Assembly: GCF_937123705.1 (NCBI RefSeq)
Contig: NZ_CAKZKO010000139.1
Location: 186,001-250,000 of the forward strand
From: an uncultured Paraglaciecola sp.
Lineage (GTDB): Bacteria > Pseudomonadota > Gammaproteobacteria > Enterobacterales > Alteromonadaceae
Length of the DNA: 64,000 nucleotides
Direction: 5' to 3'
The notes under the pieces are model-generated. The model did not search any database, was not told where the DNA came from, and saw only the letters and a list, made by a program, of their open reading frames with translations. How positions within the stretch are numbered: position 1 is the first letter of the stretch; each line of letters opens with the position of its first letter. The translations under genes and the position numbers were made by a program. This document shows positions 47,856 to 58,144 of this stretch, one piece after another.

Positions 47856-49310
47856 CTATGCGTTATAAGTAGACGACGAAGTATTGCCTCCTCGGCCTGT
47901 CCAATTAGTATGGAAAAACTCACCTCTTGGCTTATCGGAACGCTCGTAAGTATGAGCACCAAAATAGTCACGTTGTGCTTGCAACAGATTAGCCGGTAAA
48001 CGTTCAGTGCGATAGCCATCAAAATAATTCAAAGCCGCAGTTAAACAAGGTGCAGGTACACCAGTAGTTATTGCATTAACCGCCACACGTCTCCAGCCTT
48101 CTTGAGCCGCTACTACTGTGTTTTTAAAGTAATCATCTAACAATAAGTTATTTATTTCAGGATTTTTGTCATAGGCTTGTTTGATTTTGCCTAAAAATGC
48201 CGAACGAATAATACAACCACCGCGCCACATCAATGCAATGCCGCCGTAGTTTAAATTCCAGTTAAACTCTTTTGCGGCTTCACGCATTAAGGTGTAACCC
48301 TGCGCGTAAGACACTATTTTCGACGCAAGTACCGCTTGACGTAAATCTTCGATAAAGGCCGCTTTATCACCCTCAAAGGTTTTAGCGGGGCCAGTTAGCA
48401 CTTTTGAAGCTTCAACCCGCTCTTCTTTAAGGGCCGAAATACATCTAGCAAAAACTGATTCTGCAATCAAAGTTAACGGCACACCTAAATCGAGGGCCAC
48501 TACGCCAGTCCATTTACCTGTTCCTTTTTGGCCAGCGGTATCTAAAATTTTCTCAACTAGCGGGCCGCCGTCTTCATCTTTATAAGCGAGGATATCTCGG
48601 GTAATTTCAACTAAATAACTGTCTAATTCTGTGGTGTTCCACTCTTTGAAAACTTCATGCATTTCGTCAGCCGACATGCCAAGGGTTTCTTTCATGATTT
48701 GGTAGGCTTCACACAACAATTGCATATCGCCATATTCAATGCCGTTATGTACCATTTTTACAAAATGGCCTGCACCGTTTTCACCTACGTAATCACAACA
48801 AGGTGTGCCATCTTCCACTTTGGCCGAAATATCTTGGAAAATAGGTTTCACTGCTTGCCACGCTTCTGCAGATCCACCAGGCATAATTGACGGCCCTTTT
48901 AACGCGCCTTCTTCACCGCCAGATACACCGGCACCCACAAAATGAATACCTTGTTCGGCGCAGTATTTTTCGCGGCGAATAGTATCTGGAAAATGGGTAT
49001 TGCCGCCATCAATGATGATGTCGCCTTTATCCAACAAAGGTAATAATTGCTCTATGGTGGCATCAACAGGTGCGCCCGATTTAACCATGATCATAATTTT
49101 ACGAGGGCTTGCTAAAGATGAAACCAACTCTTCAATTGAATAAGCACCGCGAATGCTTTCGCCTTGTGCTCGGCCATTAATAAAATTTTCAACTTTATCG
49201 GTAGAGCGATTGTATGCGGTAACGGTATAGCCTTTGCTCGCCATATTCAAAATAAGGTTTTCACCCATAACAGCCAGGCCAATTAAACCAATATCAGATA
49301 GAGTTTTCAT
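47856..49310 (-). CDS. gnd: 6-phosphogluconate dehydrogenase, decarboxylating
   Basis: 484 aa, full length. N-terminal dinucleotide fold (GLIGLAVMGENLILN), catalytic region GAGVSGGEEGALKGPSIMPGG and the lysine in GHFVKMVHNGIEYGD, C-terminal dimer tail. Converts 6-phosphogluconate to ribulose 5-phosphate with NADP+ in the pentose phosphate pathway. Ribosome site GGAACT before the ATG. Stands alone, without zwf or pgl. Confidence 0.96.
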   Translation of the reverse strand: MKTLSDIGLIGLAVMGENLILNMASKGYTVTAYNRSTDKVENFINGRAQGESIRGAYSIEELVSSLASPRKIMIMVKSGAPVDATIEQLLPLLDKGDIIIDGGNTHFPDTIRREKYCAEQGIHFVGAGVSGGEEGALKGPSIMPGGSAEAWQAVKPIFQDISAKVEDGTPCCDYVGENGAGHFVKMVHNGIEYGDMQLLCEAYQIMKETLGMSADEMHEVFKEWNTTELDSYLVEITRDILAYKDEDGGPLVEKILDTAGQKGTGKWTGVVALDLGVPLTLIAESVFARCISALKEERVEASKVLTGPAKTFEGDKAAFIEDLRQAVLASKIVSYAQGYTLMREAAKEFNWNLNYGGIALMWRGGCIIRSAFLGKIKQAYDKNPEINNLLLDDYFKNTVVAAQEGWRRVAVNAITTGVPAPCLTAALNYFDGYRTERLPANLLQAQRDYFGAHTYERSDKPRGEFFHTNWTGRGGNTSSSTYNA

Positions 49311-49736
49311 AGAGTTCCAATTTCATTTTGAATCAAGAGTCCGTGACTAATGGTAAGGCTTGTTTACCTTCCAATTTGCCCACGCACTAGGTTAAAAATA
49401 TGCCCATAATGGCGAGAGTACATAAAACTGCCATATTCTAACCATTAATCAGAAACTTAACACCTTACAAATGCTTTAAATATCTCGCCGCTTCATATTT
49501 CATTGATATATGACATGTGATTTCCACTCCATTTGTGGTTTTTCAAATGTTTACTTAAATTCGCCTGCCCTATCAAACTTGTAAAATATTTTATTCTTTT
49601 ATGTTAAAAATAATGTAATAGTGATCCAAACAAATAATCATTAACCTTAAGCCAGCAGTGAGTGGCGTGATGTATAAGCGTGTCCTTGTTGTTATTAATA
49701 AGTGTTAACCATTAACCCAACATTGAGAATAATTCT
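49311..49736. other. Divergent intergenic region, gnd / transporter
   Basis: About 425 bases holding the promoters of two divergent genes. AT-rich in its right half. No gene or clear operator seen. Confidence 0.5.
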
Positions 49737-51113
49737 ATGGGAAAGCTAAGATCTGACGGAGCCGTTCAGCCTGGAGTCAAATGGGGCCCATTTACGATGC
49801 GGATCCCGCTACTTCATTTGCGTTTTTCATTGTCAGACATGTTACAAGGGTTTGCTGTGGCTGGTGCAACAGGCTTGGCTTTGGTGCCGTACTTTATGGC
49901 GTTATTGGGGCTAAACTTTGAAGAAGCCGTCACTATGGCGATGTTTCATAGTTTGCTTATTTCTTTTTCGTGGATGTTTTTTGGCGACCCGTATGCACCG
50001 GGTTGGCTTACTCCAGCTATTCCTTTTGTTGTGGCCTTTATCACCGCTCCGGCTTATATGGGCGATCATGTCTCGCAGTTCCAAGCCATGACCGCACTGT
50101 CACTCAACTTTGCTGGGATCTTGATTGTATTAGGGGCAACAGGACTCGGGGCGAAATTAATTAAAATTGTGCCCAACGTGTTCAAGGGCGGTATTATTTT
50201 AGGTGCTGCTGTGGCGGCTTTTTTACGCGTCACTAAAGACGGTGATGCTGCTAATGTATTTCAGTCTGCACCTATAGCCGGCACTTTGGGTGTGATAATT
50301 TGTTTAGCCTTTGCTTTTTCTAAGCCGCTGCAAGCCTTAGCCATCAATAAACGCTGGTTGGCAACCTTGTTAGGTTTTGGGCTACTACCAGGTTTTGTAA
50401 TAGCCGGCACTATAGGTTTTTTTACCGGTGAGTTTCAATACACCATCCGTTGGGAAATTTTGGATGTGGTCACCTCGACCACTTCCCTATGGCAAAAAGC
50501 CTCGCCTTTGGCCATAGGCTGGCCGCCTATTGAAACCTTTATCGCGTCTTTTCCCTTGGCTTTGATAACCTACATTTTGTTTTTTGGTGATGTAGTCACC
50601 GGCAATGAAATGATCGAACAAGCCCAAACCAGCCGCAGCGATGAAACACTCGAAATAAATCCTAGCCGCGCACATATGGCTACCGGTATCAGAAACATTT
50701 TAATGGGTATTGTGGCACCTTTTTTTGCCACGCAAGGGGTGTTATGGACAGGCATTCAAGTGGTTCTACTTAAACGCTGGTCTCAAGGACGTGACAAGTT
50801 AGACTCTATTTTCGATAGCATAGGCAGTTTTTATGCCTTCGGATTACCCTTTTTGTTTATATTATTACCATTAGTTACTTTGCTTGAGCCTTTATTACCT
50901 CTAGCATTAGCGGTCACTTTAGTACTCACTGCCTTTGCCTGTGCAACTTTGGCGTTATCGCTGGTAGAAGACGCCACAGAGCGCGGTGCTATGGTGATTA
51001 CCGCCATGGCGTTTAGTGTGTTTGAACCTTGGTTAGGATTATTAATAGGGCTAATGGTTATCGCCGCTTTATGTGGATTGCAGGTTTTTATACCGAAAGA
51101 AGAATCTAGATAA
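49737..51113 (+). CDS. Multi-spanning membrane transporter (permease, SLC23/26-like)
   Basis: 458 aa with about 12-14 hydrophobic segments. Start MGKLRSDGAVQPGVKWGPF; a conserved GDVVTGNEM-type polar stretch lies within a later half-helix. Overall plan recalls uracil/xanthine or sulfate permeases, but I cannot name the family or substrate. It precedes the acyltransferase by 43 bases on the same strand. Confidence 0.6.
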   Translation: MGKLRSDGAVQPGVKWGPFTMRIPLLHLRFSLSDMLQGFAVAGATGLALVPYFMALLGLNFEEAVTMAMFHSLLISFSWMFFGDPYAPGWLTPAIPFVVAFITAPAYMGDHVSQFQAMTALSLNFAGILIVLGATGLGAKLIKIVPNVFKGGIILGAAVAAFLRVTKDGDAANVFQSAPIAGTLGVIICLAFAFSKPLQALAINKRWLATLLGFGLLPGFVIAGTIGFFTGEFQYTIRWEILDVVTSTTSLWQKASPLAIGWPPIETFIASFPLALITYILFFGDVVTGNEMIEQAQTSRSDETLEINPSRAHMATGIRNILMGIVAPFFATQGVLWTGIQVVLLKRWSQGRDKLDSIFDSIGSFYAFGLPFLFILLPLVTLLEPLLPLALAVTLVLTAFACATLALSLVEDATERGAMVITAMAFSVFEPWLGLLIGLMVIAALCGLQVFIPKEESR

Positions 51114-51156
51114 AGTAACTATGTAAAACATATTACAACCAGATAAAGGAAACTCG

Positions 51157-52665
51157 ATGGATCACCTTAGTGGCTTAGATGCAGCCTTTTTACATTTAGA
51201 ATCACCTGAAACGCCTATGCATGTAGGCAGTTTAGCCATTTTTGAGTTGCCTGCCGATTACACTGGCGACTTTATGCAAGACGTACGAACTCACATTCAA
51301 GAACGCATGCATATGGCGCCCATTTTTCAGCGTAAACTGGTTAATATGCCTTTCGATATCGCCAATCCTATCTGGGTAATGGATGAAGCACTGGATATCG
51401 ACTACCACATTAGGCACGTTATTGTACCGCCTCCTGCCACCCGAGCTACAGTTGATAGGCTAGTAGCCCGCTTGCATTCTAGCTTGCTTGATCGCAGCCG
51501 CCCATTGTGGGAAATGCATATACTCGATGGTTTACCGGTTCCCGATGACTTACCAAAAGGCACACGTTATGTCGGTTTGTATTCCAAAATGCACCATGCG
51601 GCACTCGATGGTATGGGTGGCCAAGTGTTAATGGAAGCCATAATGGATGTGACGGCCGTACCCCGGGCACCGAAGAAAAAAATGCGCCGCCGTGAGCCCG
51701 CCAGAGGTGATAATTATGGCATTGCCGAACTCACAGCCTCGGGCGTGATGCACAATGTTAGCCAATCCATAAAATTAACCAAAAATTTACCCACCCTCAC
51801 CCGTAAAGCCTTTGACATCCTCAAGCCATCTAAAGAACCTGATGGCAGTGATTCCGGTCGAATGAACTGGCTGGCACCTAAAACGCCTTTAAGTGCAGTT
51901 ATCACTAATCAACGCAGTTTTGCACGCTTTTCTATTCCCTATGCTGAAACCAAAAAGATCGCCAAACTCAACAATGTCAGCCTCAACGATGTTGTTATGG
52001 CCATTTCTGGTGAAGGTTTGACCCGCTATTTCGCCGATGAAGGGTTTAGCACCGAAGATCCGTTACTGGCAGCTATTCCTGTTAGTGTGCGCCCAGAAGG
52101 CAATACAGAGCTACACAATCAAGTATCTATGGCCCGCATGAGTCTGGCGACCAATATCAAAGACCCTTTAGAACGGCTGCAAGCCATTTGTGTCTCGTCT
52201 TCACACACCAAAGAAATGATGTCTGATGTCAAAGCCATAATGCCAACAGACTTTCCCTCAATTGGGGCGCCTTGGTTAGTGAGCAGCATAGCGTCAACCC
52301 TAACCCGCACCCGAGTAGTTAACTCAGTGCCACCCTTTGCCAATGTGCTGATTTCTAATGTTCCTGGCCCTAACATCACCCTGTATTTTGCCGGAGCGAA
52401 ACAGATCAGTATCTATCCGGTATCTATCCCTTACCACGGCATGGGACTCAATATTACCTTACAGAGTTACAACGGCTATCTCGATTTTGGGGTGATCTCT
52501 TGTCAAAAATTGATGCCAGACATCCATGAATTAGCGCAACACATGAAAGAGGCCCACAATGAATTGCTTGAACTTAGCATCAAAGCCAAACCTGAAGCTC
52601 CCATACTAGCCTCAGTAAAAGAGACAACAAAAACCACCGCAAAACAAAAATCTTCGTCTAAATAA
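51157..52665 (+). CDS. Wax ester synthase / diacylglycerol acyltransferase
   Basis: 502 aa WS/DGAT. Active site H146-H147-A-A-L-D151-G152 (MHHAALDGMGG), C-terminal conserved NVPGPNITLYFAG and PISIPYHG-like VSIPYHGMGLNITL. Transfers acyl-CoA to alcohols or diacylglycerol to make storage lipids at the inner membrane. AAAGGAAA ribosome site. Common in oil-using marine gammaproteobacteria. Confidence 0.93.
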   Translation: MDHLSGLDAAFLHLESPETPMHVGSLAIFELPADYTGDFMQDVRTHIQERMHMAPIFQRKLVNMPFDIANPIWVMDEALDIDYHIRHVIVPPPATRATVDRLVARLHSSLLDRSRPLWEMHILDGLPVPDDLPKGTRYVGLYSKMHHAALDGMGGQVLMEAIMDVTAVPRAPKKKMRRREPARGDNYGIAELTASGVMHNVSQSIKLTKNLPTLTRKAFDILKPSKEPDGSDSGRMNWLAPKTPLSAVITNQRSFARFSIPYAETKKIAKLNNVSLNDVVMAISGEGLTRYFADEGFSTEDPLLAAIPVSVRPEGNTELHNQVSMARMSLATNIKDPLERLQAICVSSSHTKEMMSDVKAIMPTDFPSIGAPWLVSSIASTLTRTRVVNSVPPFANVLISNVPGPNITLYFAGAKQISIYPVSIPYHGMGLNITLQSYNGYLDFGVISCQKLMPDIHELAQHMKEAHNELLELSIKAKPEAPILASVKETTKTTAKQKSSSK

Positions 52666-52855
52666 TGGGGTATATCCCACGTACTGAAATTCAAATGAGT
52701 TTCAGTACGTGGAAACCTATCTAAATTTTATAATGTGAAATCAAACCGTGTTTTTATGCCATCCAGTGGTTGCGCTAATGGGGCATACCTCCATTTTGAA
52801 AGGGCATCAATCGACACTTGTTCAAATATGCCATTTGGGGCCGAATTTAATACCT
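52663..52855. repeat. About 190-bp direct repeat, copy 1 (with hairpin)
   Basis: Includes a perfect 13-bp stem CCACGTACTGAAA/TTTCAGTACGTGG at 52,677-52,712 (convergent terminator-like) and the 3' end of the protease-TonB gene. Matches 54,899-55,091 at an offset of 2,236 bases. Confidence 0.85.
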
Positions 52856-54065
52856 TAATATTATCGACTGTACCGTCAGTGTTAATTGAAAAGGACATAA
52901 TCACGCTGCCTTCTATCTTATTTTTCACAGCTTGCTGAGGCCACTTTGGTTCAAAATGGGTAAGCAATTGCCTACCTCGGGTGCTAATCCTGCTTTTTAA
53001 GGCAGTGACTTGGTCTTTATGCTGTTTAGTGAGGGTTCTAATTCCATGAAAATCATCCATTATTATAAGGTTAACTTTATTACTTTCAGATGGCTGCAAC
53101 CTTAAAACTCTATTTATTTCAGGTGCAAACCAGCGTTTTTCAGTGGTTTTTAAGAGCACAGTTTGACTGCTGGAATTGCCCCAACGATAACACACATTTT
53201 CTGCGCAAGATTCAATAAAAAACTCACTGCCATCATCTAATAAATAGCGTCCAAACAGCGCTTCTTTGTCGACTTGTGTTGCCTCAACAACACTATAGGA
53301 AATACGTTTAACAGACATTTCAGCGAGTTCGCTGTGTTTTTGCTGCATAACGTTTACAATCCATTTCTGATGACTACTAGTACGAGTGTAATATTCATGC
53401 ACACCGTACAGCCCTTCACCGTCATTGTTATTTCTTTGATGTGAACTCACAGCTGCCACTTTTAAACCTGAAGCTGTGCTGATAAAAGCAGGGCCGCCAC
53501 TATCCCCAGGGCCGCTTATTCCTTCTAACGCCAAAGCGTTATTTGTCGGTGCGTCAAAATCAAAGGTTAACCATCCTCCTTTAGCGTCTTCAACCATATT
53601 TTCGGCATGATTTAATACCTTGGACGAACCCACAACACCTAACAAACCATTGCCAACGTCGCCCTTGCCAACAAACCAAACATGCTGTGACTTCTCGTCA
53701 TCTAAGGTATAAATATCGGTACTTGCAACATTTGTCACTGCTCTATCAAGTTTTAACAAAGCGATGTCGTGGACAAGAGTATCTTTGTTATATTCAGGGT
53801 GTTGTACAATAAATTCCACATAGTACGTTTGCTGTTTGATAGTGATTTTTTGCCGATTAGGCATATACCCTACACCATGGGCTGCCGTTAAAACCCATTG
53901 TGGGGCAATAAGAGTGCCTGTTAAGAAGTGCAAATCAATAACACTAGCATACTGTGATTGGTCTACTTGGTATTGACTTTGACTCACATCATGGCGCATC
54001 ACAATGCCATGGGCGTAAAATGAAAAGAGAAATGGTAAAGTGACCAGAGTTGTTAGAAGTTTCAT
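52728..54065 (-). CDS. Trypsin-like protease fused to TonB_C domain
   Basis: 445 aa from ATG 54,065 (signal peptide KLLTTLVTLPFLFSFYAHG; AAGG before the ATG). Catalytic triad H63 (TAAHGVG), D100 (HDIALLKL) and S189 (GPGDSGGPAF). The last 90 residues are a TonB C-terminal domain (EPKWPQQAVKNKIEGSVIM ... SIDALSKWRYAPL). There is no TonB membrane anchor or proline-rich arm. A secreted protease carrying a TonB_C module is unusual. Probably acts in the periplasm or outside the cell. Confidence 0.82.
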   Translation of the reverse strand: MKLLTTLVTLPFLFSFYAHGIVMRHDVSQSQYQVDQSQYASVIDLHFLTGTLIAPQWVLTAAHGVGYMPNRQKITIKQQTYYVEFIVQHPEYNKDTLVHDIALLKLDRAVTNVASTDIYTLDDEKSQHVWFVGKGDVGNGLLGVVGSSKVLNHAENMVEDAKGGWLTFDFDAPTNNALALEGISGPGDSGGPAFISTASGLKVAAVSSHQRNNNDGEGLYGVHEYYTRTSSHQKWIVNVMQQKHSELAEMSVKRISYSVVEATQVDKEALFGRYLLDDGSEFFIESCAENVCYRWGNSSSQTVLLKTTEKRWFAPEINRVLRLQPSESNKVNLIIMDDFHGIRTLTKQHKDQVTALKSRISTRGRQLLTHFEPKWPQQAVKNKIEGSVIMSFSINTDGTVDNIKVLNSAPNGIFEQVSIDALSKWRYAPLAQPLDGIKTRFDFTL

Positions 54066-54194
54066 AAGTGCCTTAATATTTATTTGTTGGCAGACTTTAT
54101 GATTGAAATTCAAAATAGAAACCAGAGACTCACACTTAACAATTTATAACTTTTGGCTATCTAAATTATATCTCCCTTTAACATATTGAAATAT

Positions 54195-54923
54195 ATGACC
54201 TTTAAAAACAATAAACCCTCAAATAAAACACTATCGGTCGCGGGATTAATGCAAGCGCCATTTGCGACCGGCTCCTTGATTGTTAATTTCAGTCAAAATC
54301 AAGTTACCCGTAATGGTGAAGATCTAGTTTTGCAGCCTAAGGTTTTAGAGTTATTGATTTTTCTTTGTGCTGCAAATGGCTCAACTGTAAGTAAACAACA
54401 ACTTACTACGTCATTATGGCCAGACACAGTAGTAGGGCCTGATTCGTTAGCCAATACCATGACCCGCCTTAGAAAAATCATCAATGATGATGCTAAAAAC
54501 CCTCAGTTTATTAAAACCGTTCAACGTAAAGGCTATTTATGGCTGCCTGCAGTTGTACCCCTAGTAAATAATAGAAAAGTTTTGAATTTCAAATATTTGG
54601 CCGGTGCACTGTTTTTATGTGGAGGTGCTATTTTACTTTACAGCTTGAATCGCCCCGAGCCAAAAGAGTTTTTGTTTCCAGACTTATCTATTCAAAAACT
54701 AGAAGGTGGTGGATACGAGATTGAAGTGGGTATCGACGGGGAGCTTACCGAAGAAAAAAAGGCTGCAATGTTAAAAGAATTAAAACGTATAACTGGGGAA
54801 GAGCATTCAGGCATGGAATTTACTGTCGACCCTATCGCACCTGAGTGCGATAAAAAAATGCCTAAAGGTTCCCCAGAAACACCCTGCGAACAGAAAAGTA
54901 ATGGGGTAGATCCCACGTACTGA
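54195..54923 (+). CDS. Winged-helix transmembrane regulator (ToxR/CadC-like)
   Basis: About 242 aa. OmpR-type winged helix at residues 25-120 (LQPKVLELLIFLCAANGSTV ... GYLWLP), one membrane helix near 137-155, and a short periplasmic part. Signals from outside would reach DNA directly. ATG 54,195 is chosen; a TTG lies three codons earlier. Divergent from the protease gene, so it may control it. Its last codons are supplied by the 190-bp repeat, suggesting the 3' end was rebuilt by the duplication. Confidence 0.78.
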   Translation: MTFKNNKPSNKTLSVAGLMQAPFATGSLIVNFSQNQVTRNGEDLVLQPKVLELLIFLCAANGSTVSKQQLTTSLWPDTVVGPDSLANTMTRLRKIINDDAKNPQFIKTVQRKGYLWLPAVVPLVNNRKVLNFKYLAGALFLCGGAILLYSLNRPEPKEFLFPDLSIQKLEGGGYEIEVGIDGELTEEKKAAMLKELKRITGEEHSGMEFTVDPIAPECDKKMPKGSPETPCEQKSNGVDPTY

Positions 54924-55091
54924 AATTCTAATAAGTTTCAGTACGTGAAAACCTATCTAAATTTTATAATGTGAAATCAAACTGTGTTTTTATGCCATCC
55001 AGTGGGTGCGCTAATGGGGCATACTTCCATTTTGAAAGGACATCAATCGACTCTTGTTCGAATAGGCCTTTTGGAGTTGCGTATAACACCT
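54899..55091. repeat. About 190-bp direct repeat, copy 2
   Basis: Second copy of 52,663-52,855, including the hairpin (54,914-54,947, 12-bp stem). Roughly nine in ten bases agree. Confidence 0.85.
54964..55090 (-). pseudogene. Remnant of a second TonB_C gene
   Basis: Minus-strand frame that reads ESIDVLSKWKYAPLAHPLD and ends FDFTL-stop, matching the last 42 residues of the protease-TonB_C gene. The remainder of the gene is absent. Scar of a duplication later cut down. Confidence 0.8.
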
Positions 55092-55110
55092 GTGAGCGCC
55101 TTTGAAAACA

Positions 55111-55803
55111 CTATTGAACCTGATCGAAGAACTGTAACTGATGTTTAGCCGCGTAATCTTCGAATTTTGTTTTAAGCAGTTCAAGATGTGGAGATTGCTT
55201 AGAAATAACTATGTAAGTAGCTACATCGACCAGCGGCAAAACAGACACGCCCTCTTTTATGTTCAGTTCCTTTTCTTCAACGTAATAATCCAATGGTGCC
55301 CGATAGGAAATTAAGTGGCTACTACGTTTTTTTAGAAACAACTGAATCGCCGATATGCTGTTGGGCAAGTCAAAAAACTTATAGTGTTGATCTACAAGTT
55401 TGGCTCTAAAACCATGATAACTATAACCACGGATTGCTGCGACACTATTATCTAATTTGTTTTGTTTATGGGAATACAAATCCAACTGTAGTGTGCTAAA
55501 AGGTGGCTCAACAAAATCAACATTTTTTGGCAAGGCAACAGTACTTTTGATGTTAATGGTAAAATCAATTTCGGCCTTTTCTAACAATCTAAATAATCTT
55601 GCAGGAGGAGCGCAAACAGCGCCAAGCTGAATTGAATAATCGGTCAGAATTTTTTTTGTGATTTCGATAAAACGACCAACACACTTATTAGTTTGCTCTT
55701 CTAATATTGAATAAGGCGGAAATACCACTAATCCCATAGTCACTTTTTGTTCGGCGACAAGTGGCGCACTAAGAAACAAAAGTAACAACACAAATTTTTT
55801 CAC
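55111..55803 (-). CDS. Periplasmic solute-binding (PBPb family 3) protein
   Basis: 230 aa. Signal peptide ends at LVA-EQ. Type 2 periplasmic-binding fold: VVFPPYSILE near the N-terminus, GRFIEITKKIL, and the second lobe from about 110. No transporter genes beside it, so it may be a sensor-associated or orphan binding protein. Confidence 0.72.
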   Translation of the reverse strand: MKKFVLLLLFLSAPLVAEQKVTMGLVVFPPYSILEEQTNKCVGRFIEITKKILTDYSIQLGAVCAPPARLFRLLEKAEIDFTINIKSTVALPKNVDFVEPPFSTLQLDLYSHKQNKLDNSVAAIRGYSYHGFRAKLVDQHYKFFDLPNSISAIQLFLKKRSSHLISYRAPLDYYVEEKELNIKEGVSVLPLVDVATYIVISKQSPHLELLKTKFEDYAAKHQLQFFDQVQ

Positions 55804-55937
55804 CCTTGTGCTTCATCCTAAAACATAAAATTCGGCGTTAGATTAGCAATACTTAGTTTTAAAATCTAAATTTTATTAAAAGTCACCCAAATTAAATCAC
55901 CGCAAACTCTAGATAAGCGAACTAACTGTTTGCTCCT

Positions 55938-57956
55938 TTACTTAGCTTCGCTAAAAGGCACTACGCCTAGCTGCTTATGTAGCGCTTCACTAAGGTAATA
56001 ATTATTACCTTTAAAGACTGTGGTAATTTTGCGTAAGTCGGCCATATTTTTGGTTGGGTCACCGTCTACTAGCACCAAATCGGCAAATTTTCCTTCGCTA
56101 ATTGAACCACTTTGATGAGCAACACCAATCACTTTAGCGCTGGTTAAGCTGGCAATTTTTATGACTTCGATATTAGGAATACCCGCCTGAGCGTAAAGCT
56201 CCAACTCTCGCTGCAAAGTAAAGCCAGCAATATGATCGGTGCCCGGTACTATTGTGACGCCGGCATCGTAGAGTTTCTTTACCATAGTGACTAAGGCATC
56301 GGCGCCTGCTTGATAATCGTCTAGCTCAGCTTCCTCAACATGCATTACCGCACCTTTGAGACTACGTAAAACAGTTGGCGGTAATCGCTCGGCTACTGCG
56401 GCAAATTCTTCATCAATTTTTTTATTTTTTGCTAACAGCATACTGCGGAAAGTAGCCACGGTTGGGTCGATAACAATGTGTTTGTCGGCAAGTAGTTTGA
56501 TAAAATCTTGCATCTTTTGATCGTCTAAATTCATTTCTCCGGCTTTTTCGCCAATCAAAGTAAAACGTAACTGTTTACGGGTATCGATTTTGTCGCTGGC
56601 AAGAAAATTTAATAACAACATATTGATATGCTGAATTTCATCGTAACCGGCAGCAATAGCTTGTTCTGCGGTCATAAAGGCAGGAATATGCCCGCTAAGT
56701 CGCATACCTCGATTATGGGCGCGTTCTGCAATAGGTTTCACCCAACTCGGGTCAATTGAACTATAAAGCTTGACTTGCAAATAGCCATGGTCAGCAAACC
56801 AGTCCACTTGTTTAAGTGCTTCATCTAACGACTTAACCGACAATCCCGCAGAAAACGGGCTTTCTTGATCCATAAATCCAGCGCGATATACACGGGTGCC
56901 TATCATGTCATTGGCATTAAACATTTTTTCGATTTGCATAATGTTGTCGTGGCTATTACCAATATCGCGGACGCTAGTCACACCAGCGGCAATATTTAAC
57001 ATGCCATCACTTTTAGATAAGTGACCATGCATATCCCACAACCCCGGCAACAGCGTTTTGCCTTTACCGTCGATTAGGATCATGTCTTTTTCGGTAGCGA
57101 TATTTTTGGCAATTTTTTTAATGGTGCCATTTTCAAGTAACACATCCATTTTCTGATGCTTTTTACCTGCTTCCACATCCACCCAATCGACCTGCTGAAT
57201 AAGCAAACGCTCATAAGGATTAGATAATGTTTTGGCCACCGCGATTAGATGCTGTTGTTCGGCTTGGGTTTGGATTTCGCGGAGTTCATCAAACTGCTCT
57301 AAAGTAAACCTCTCACGAATAATGCGCATAAAACCGTCCTGATTTTTAGCGAAATAGTTGCCATTTTCGTCATACCAAGCAAAATCCGGACTAAAGCCTA
57401 AACCTGTTATGGCATATAGGTACACTTTCGTTTTGCCGTCTTGATTGGATAATGTGCGGGAAGTCACCACTTCTAGCTTTGCTTCGCCATTGGGAAACAA
57501 AGCCACCGTTTTGATAGGTGACTTTAATAAGGCTTGAATCAACATATTAGTAGTTGCACCCGCTTCTTCGGCAGGTAAATAAAATCGCGGGCGGCTTTCT
57601 TTAACCTCTCCATTATCTTTGTTGCCATCCCAACGAGCGACACCGTCACGCCACTCAAAATTTTCATCAATGGCCGAACCAAAAGCAGATAAACCTTTAG
57701 CTGAAAATATGACTGGCATACCATCGCTATTAACCTGTAACTTTTCATTAATTTTAACGACGCGATTGTTCCAGCCCATTTCCAGAGAAGCCTGATAGGC
57801 ATGCCCATCTAACGCAGTAAATTCCTGCTTACCCGCCAAACCTTTTTCACTGTAAATTAAATTAACAATGGTTTTTTGATCATCTGCCAACAATGGTTGA
57901 GATATCAATAGAATTATCACAGCGCTAACAATGCTTTTAAATTGGGTGGCCTTCAT
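55938..57956 (-). CDS. Exported amidohydrolase family protein
   Basis: 672 aa. Signal peptide ends near LLA-DD. An unrecognised N-terminal domain (about 25-235) precedes the amidohydrolase barrel: metal motif WDMHGHL, then the later histidines in LSGHIPAF and IQHINM, and the aspartate in VPGTDHIAG. C-terminal composite strand GKFADLVLVDGDP. Hydrolyses an amide- or imide-type bond, substrate unknown (imidazolonepropionase/dipeptidase-like group). Confidence 0.85.
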   Translation of the reverse strand: MKATQFKSIVSAVIILLISQPLLADDQKTIVNLIYSEKGLAGKQEFTALDGHAYQASLEMGWNNRVVKINEKLQVNSDGMPVIFSAKGLSAFGSAIDENFEWRDGVARWDGNKDNGEVKESRPRFYLPAEEAGATTNMLIQALLKSPIKTVALFPNGEAKLEVVTSRTLSNQDGKTKVYLYAITGLGFSPDFAWYDENGNYFAKNQDGFMRIIRERFTLEQFDELREIQTQAEQQHLIAVAKTLSNPYERLLIQQVDWVDVEAGKKHQKMDVLLENGTIKKIAKNIATEKDMILIDGKGKTLLPGLWDMHGHLSKSDGMLNIAAGVTSVRDIGNSHDNIMQIEKMFNANDMIGTRVYRAGFMDQESPFSAGLSVKSLDEALKQVDWFADHGYLQVKLYSSIDPSWVKPIAERAHNRGMRLSGHIPAFMTAEQAIAAGYDEIQHINMLLLNFLASDKIDTRKQLRFTLIGEKAGEMNLDDQKMQDFIKLLADKHIVIDPTVATFRSMLLAKNKKIDEEFAAVAERLPPTVLRSLKGAVMHVEEAELDDYQAGADALVTMVKKLYDAGVTIVPGTDHIAGFTLQRELELYAQAGIPNIEVIKIASLTSAKVIGVAHQSGSISEGKFADLVLVDGDPTKNMADLRKITTVFKGNNYYLSEALHKQLGVVPFSEAK

Positions 57957-58144
57957 AGCCCTCTCCTTAGCTATATTTTTAGAATGTTATTTTCAGCTAG
58001 CGGCACGGCTTACAAAAGAACCAAATACAATGTGTATGATGATTATGCCGAATGAGTTTTGAAGCAATAACCAATGTAACCCAAGCCTTGTTCAATTTCC
58101 AACCATTAAACTTATCAATGTAAAGAACATCAGCCCCAATTTAC

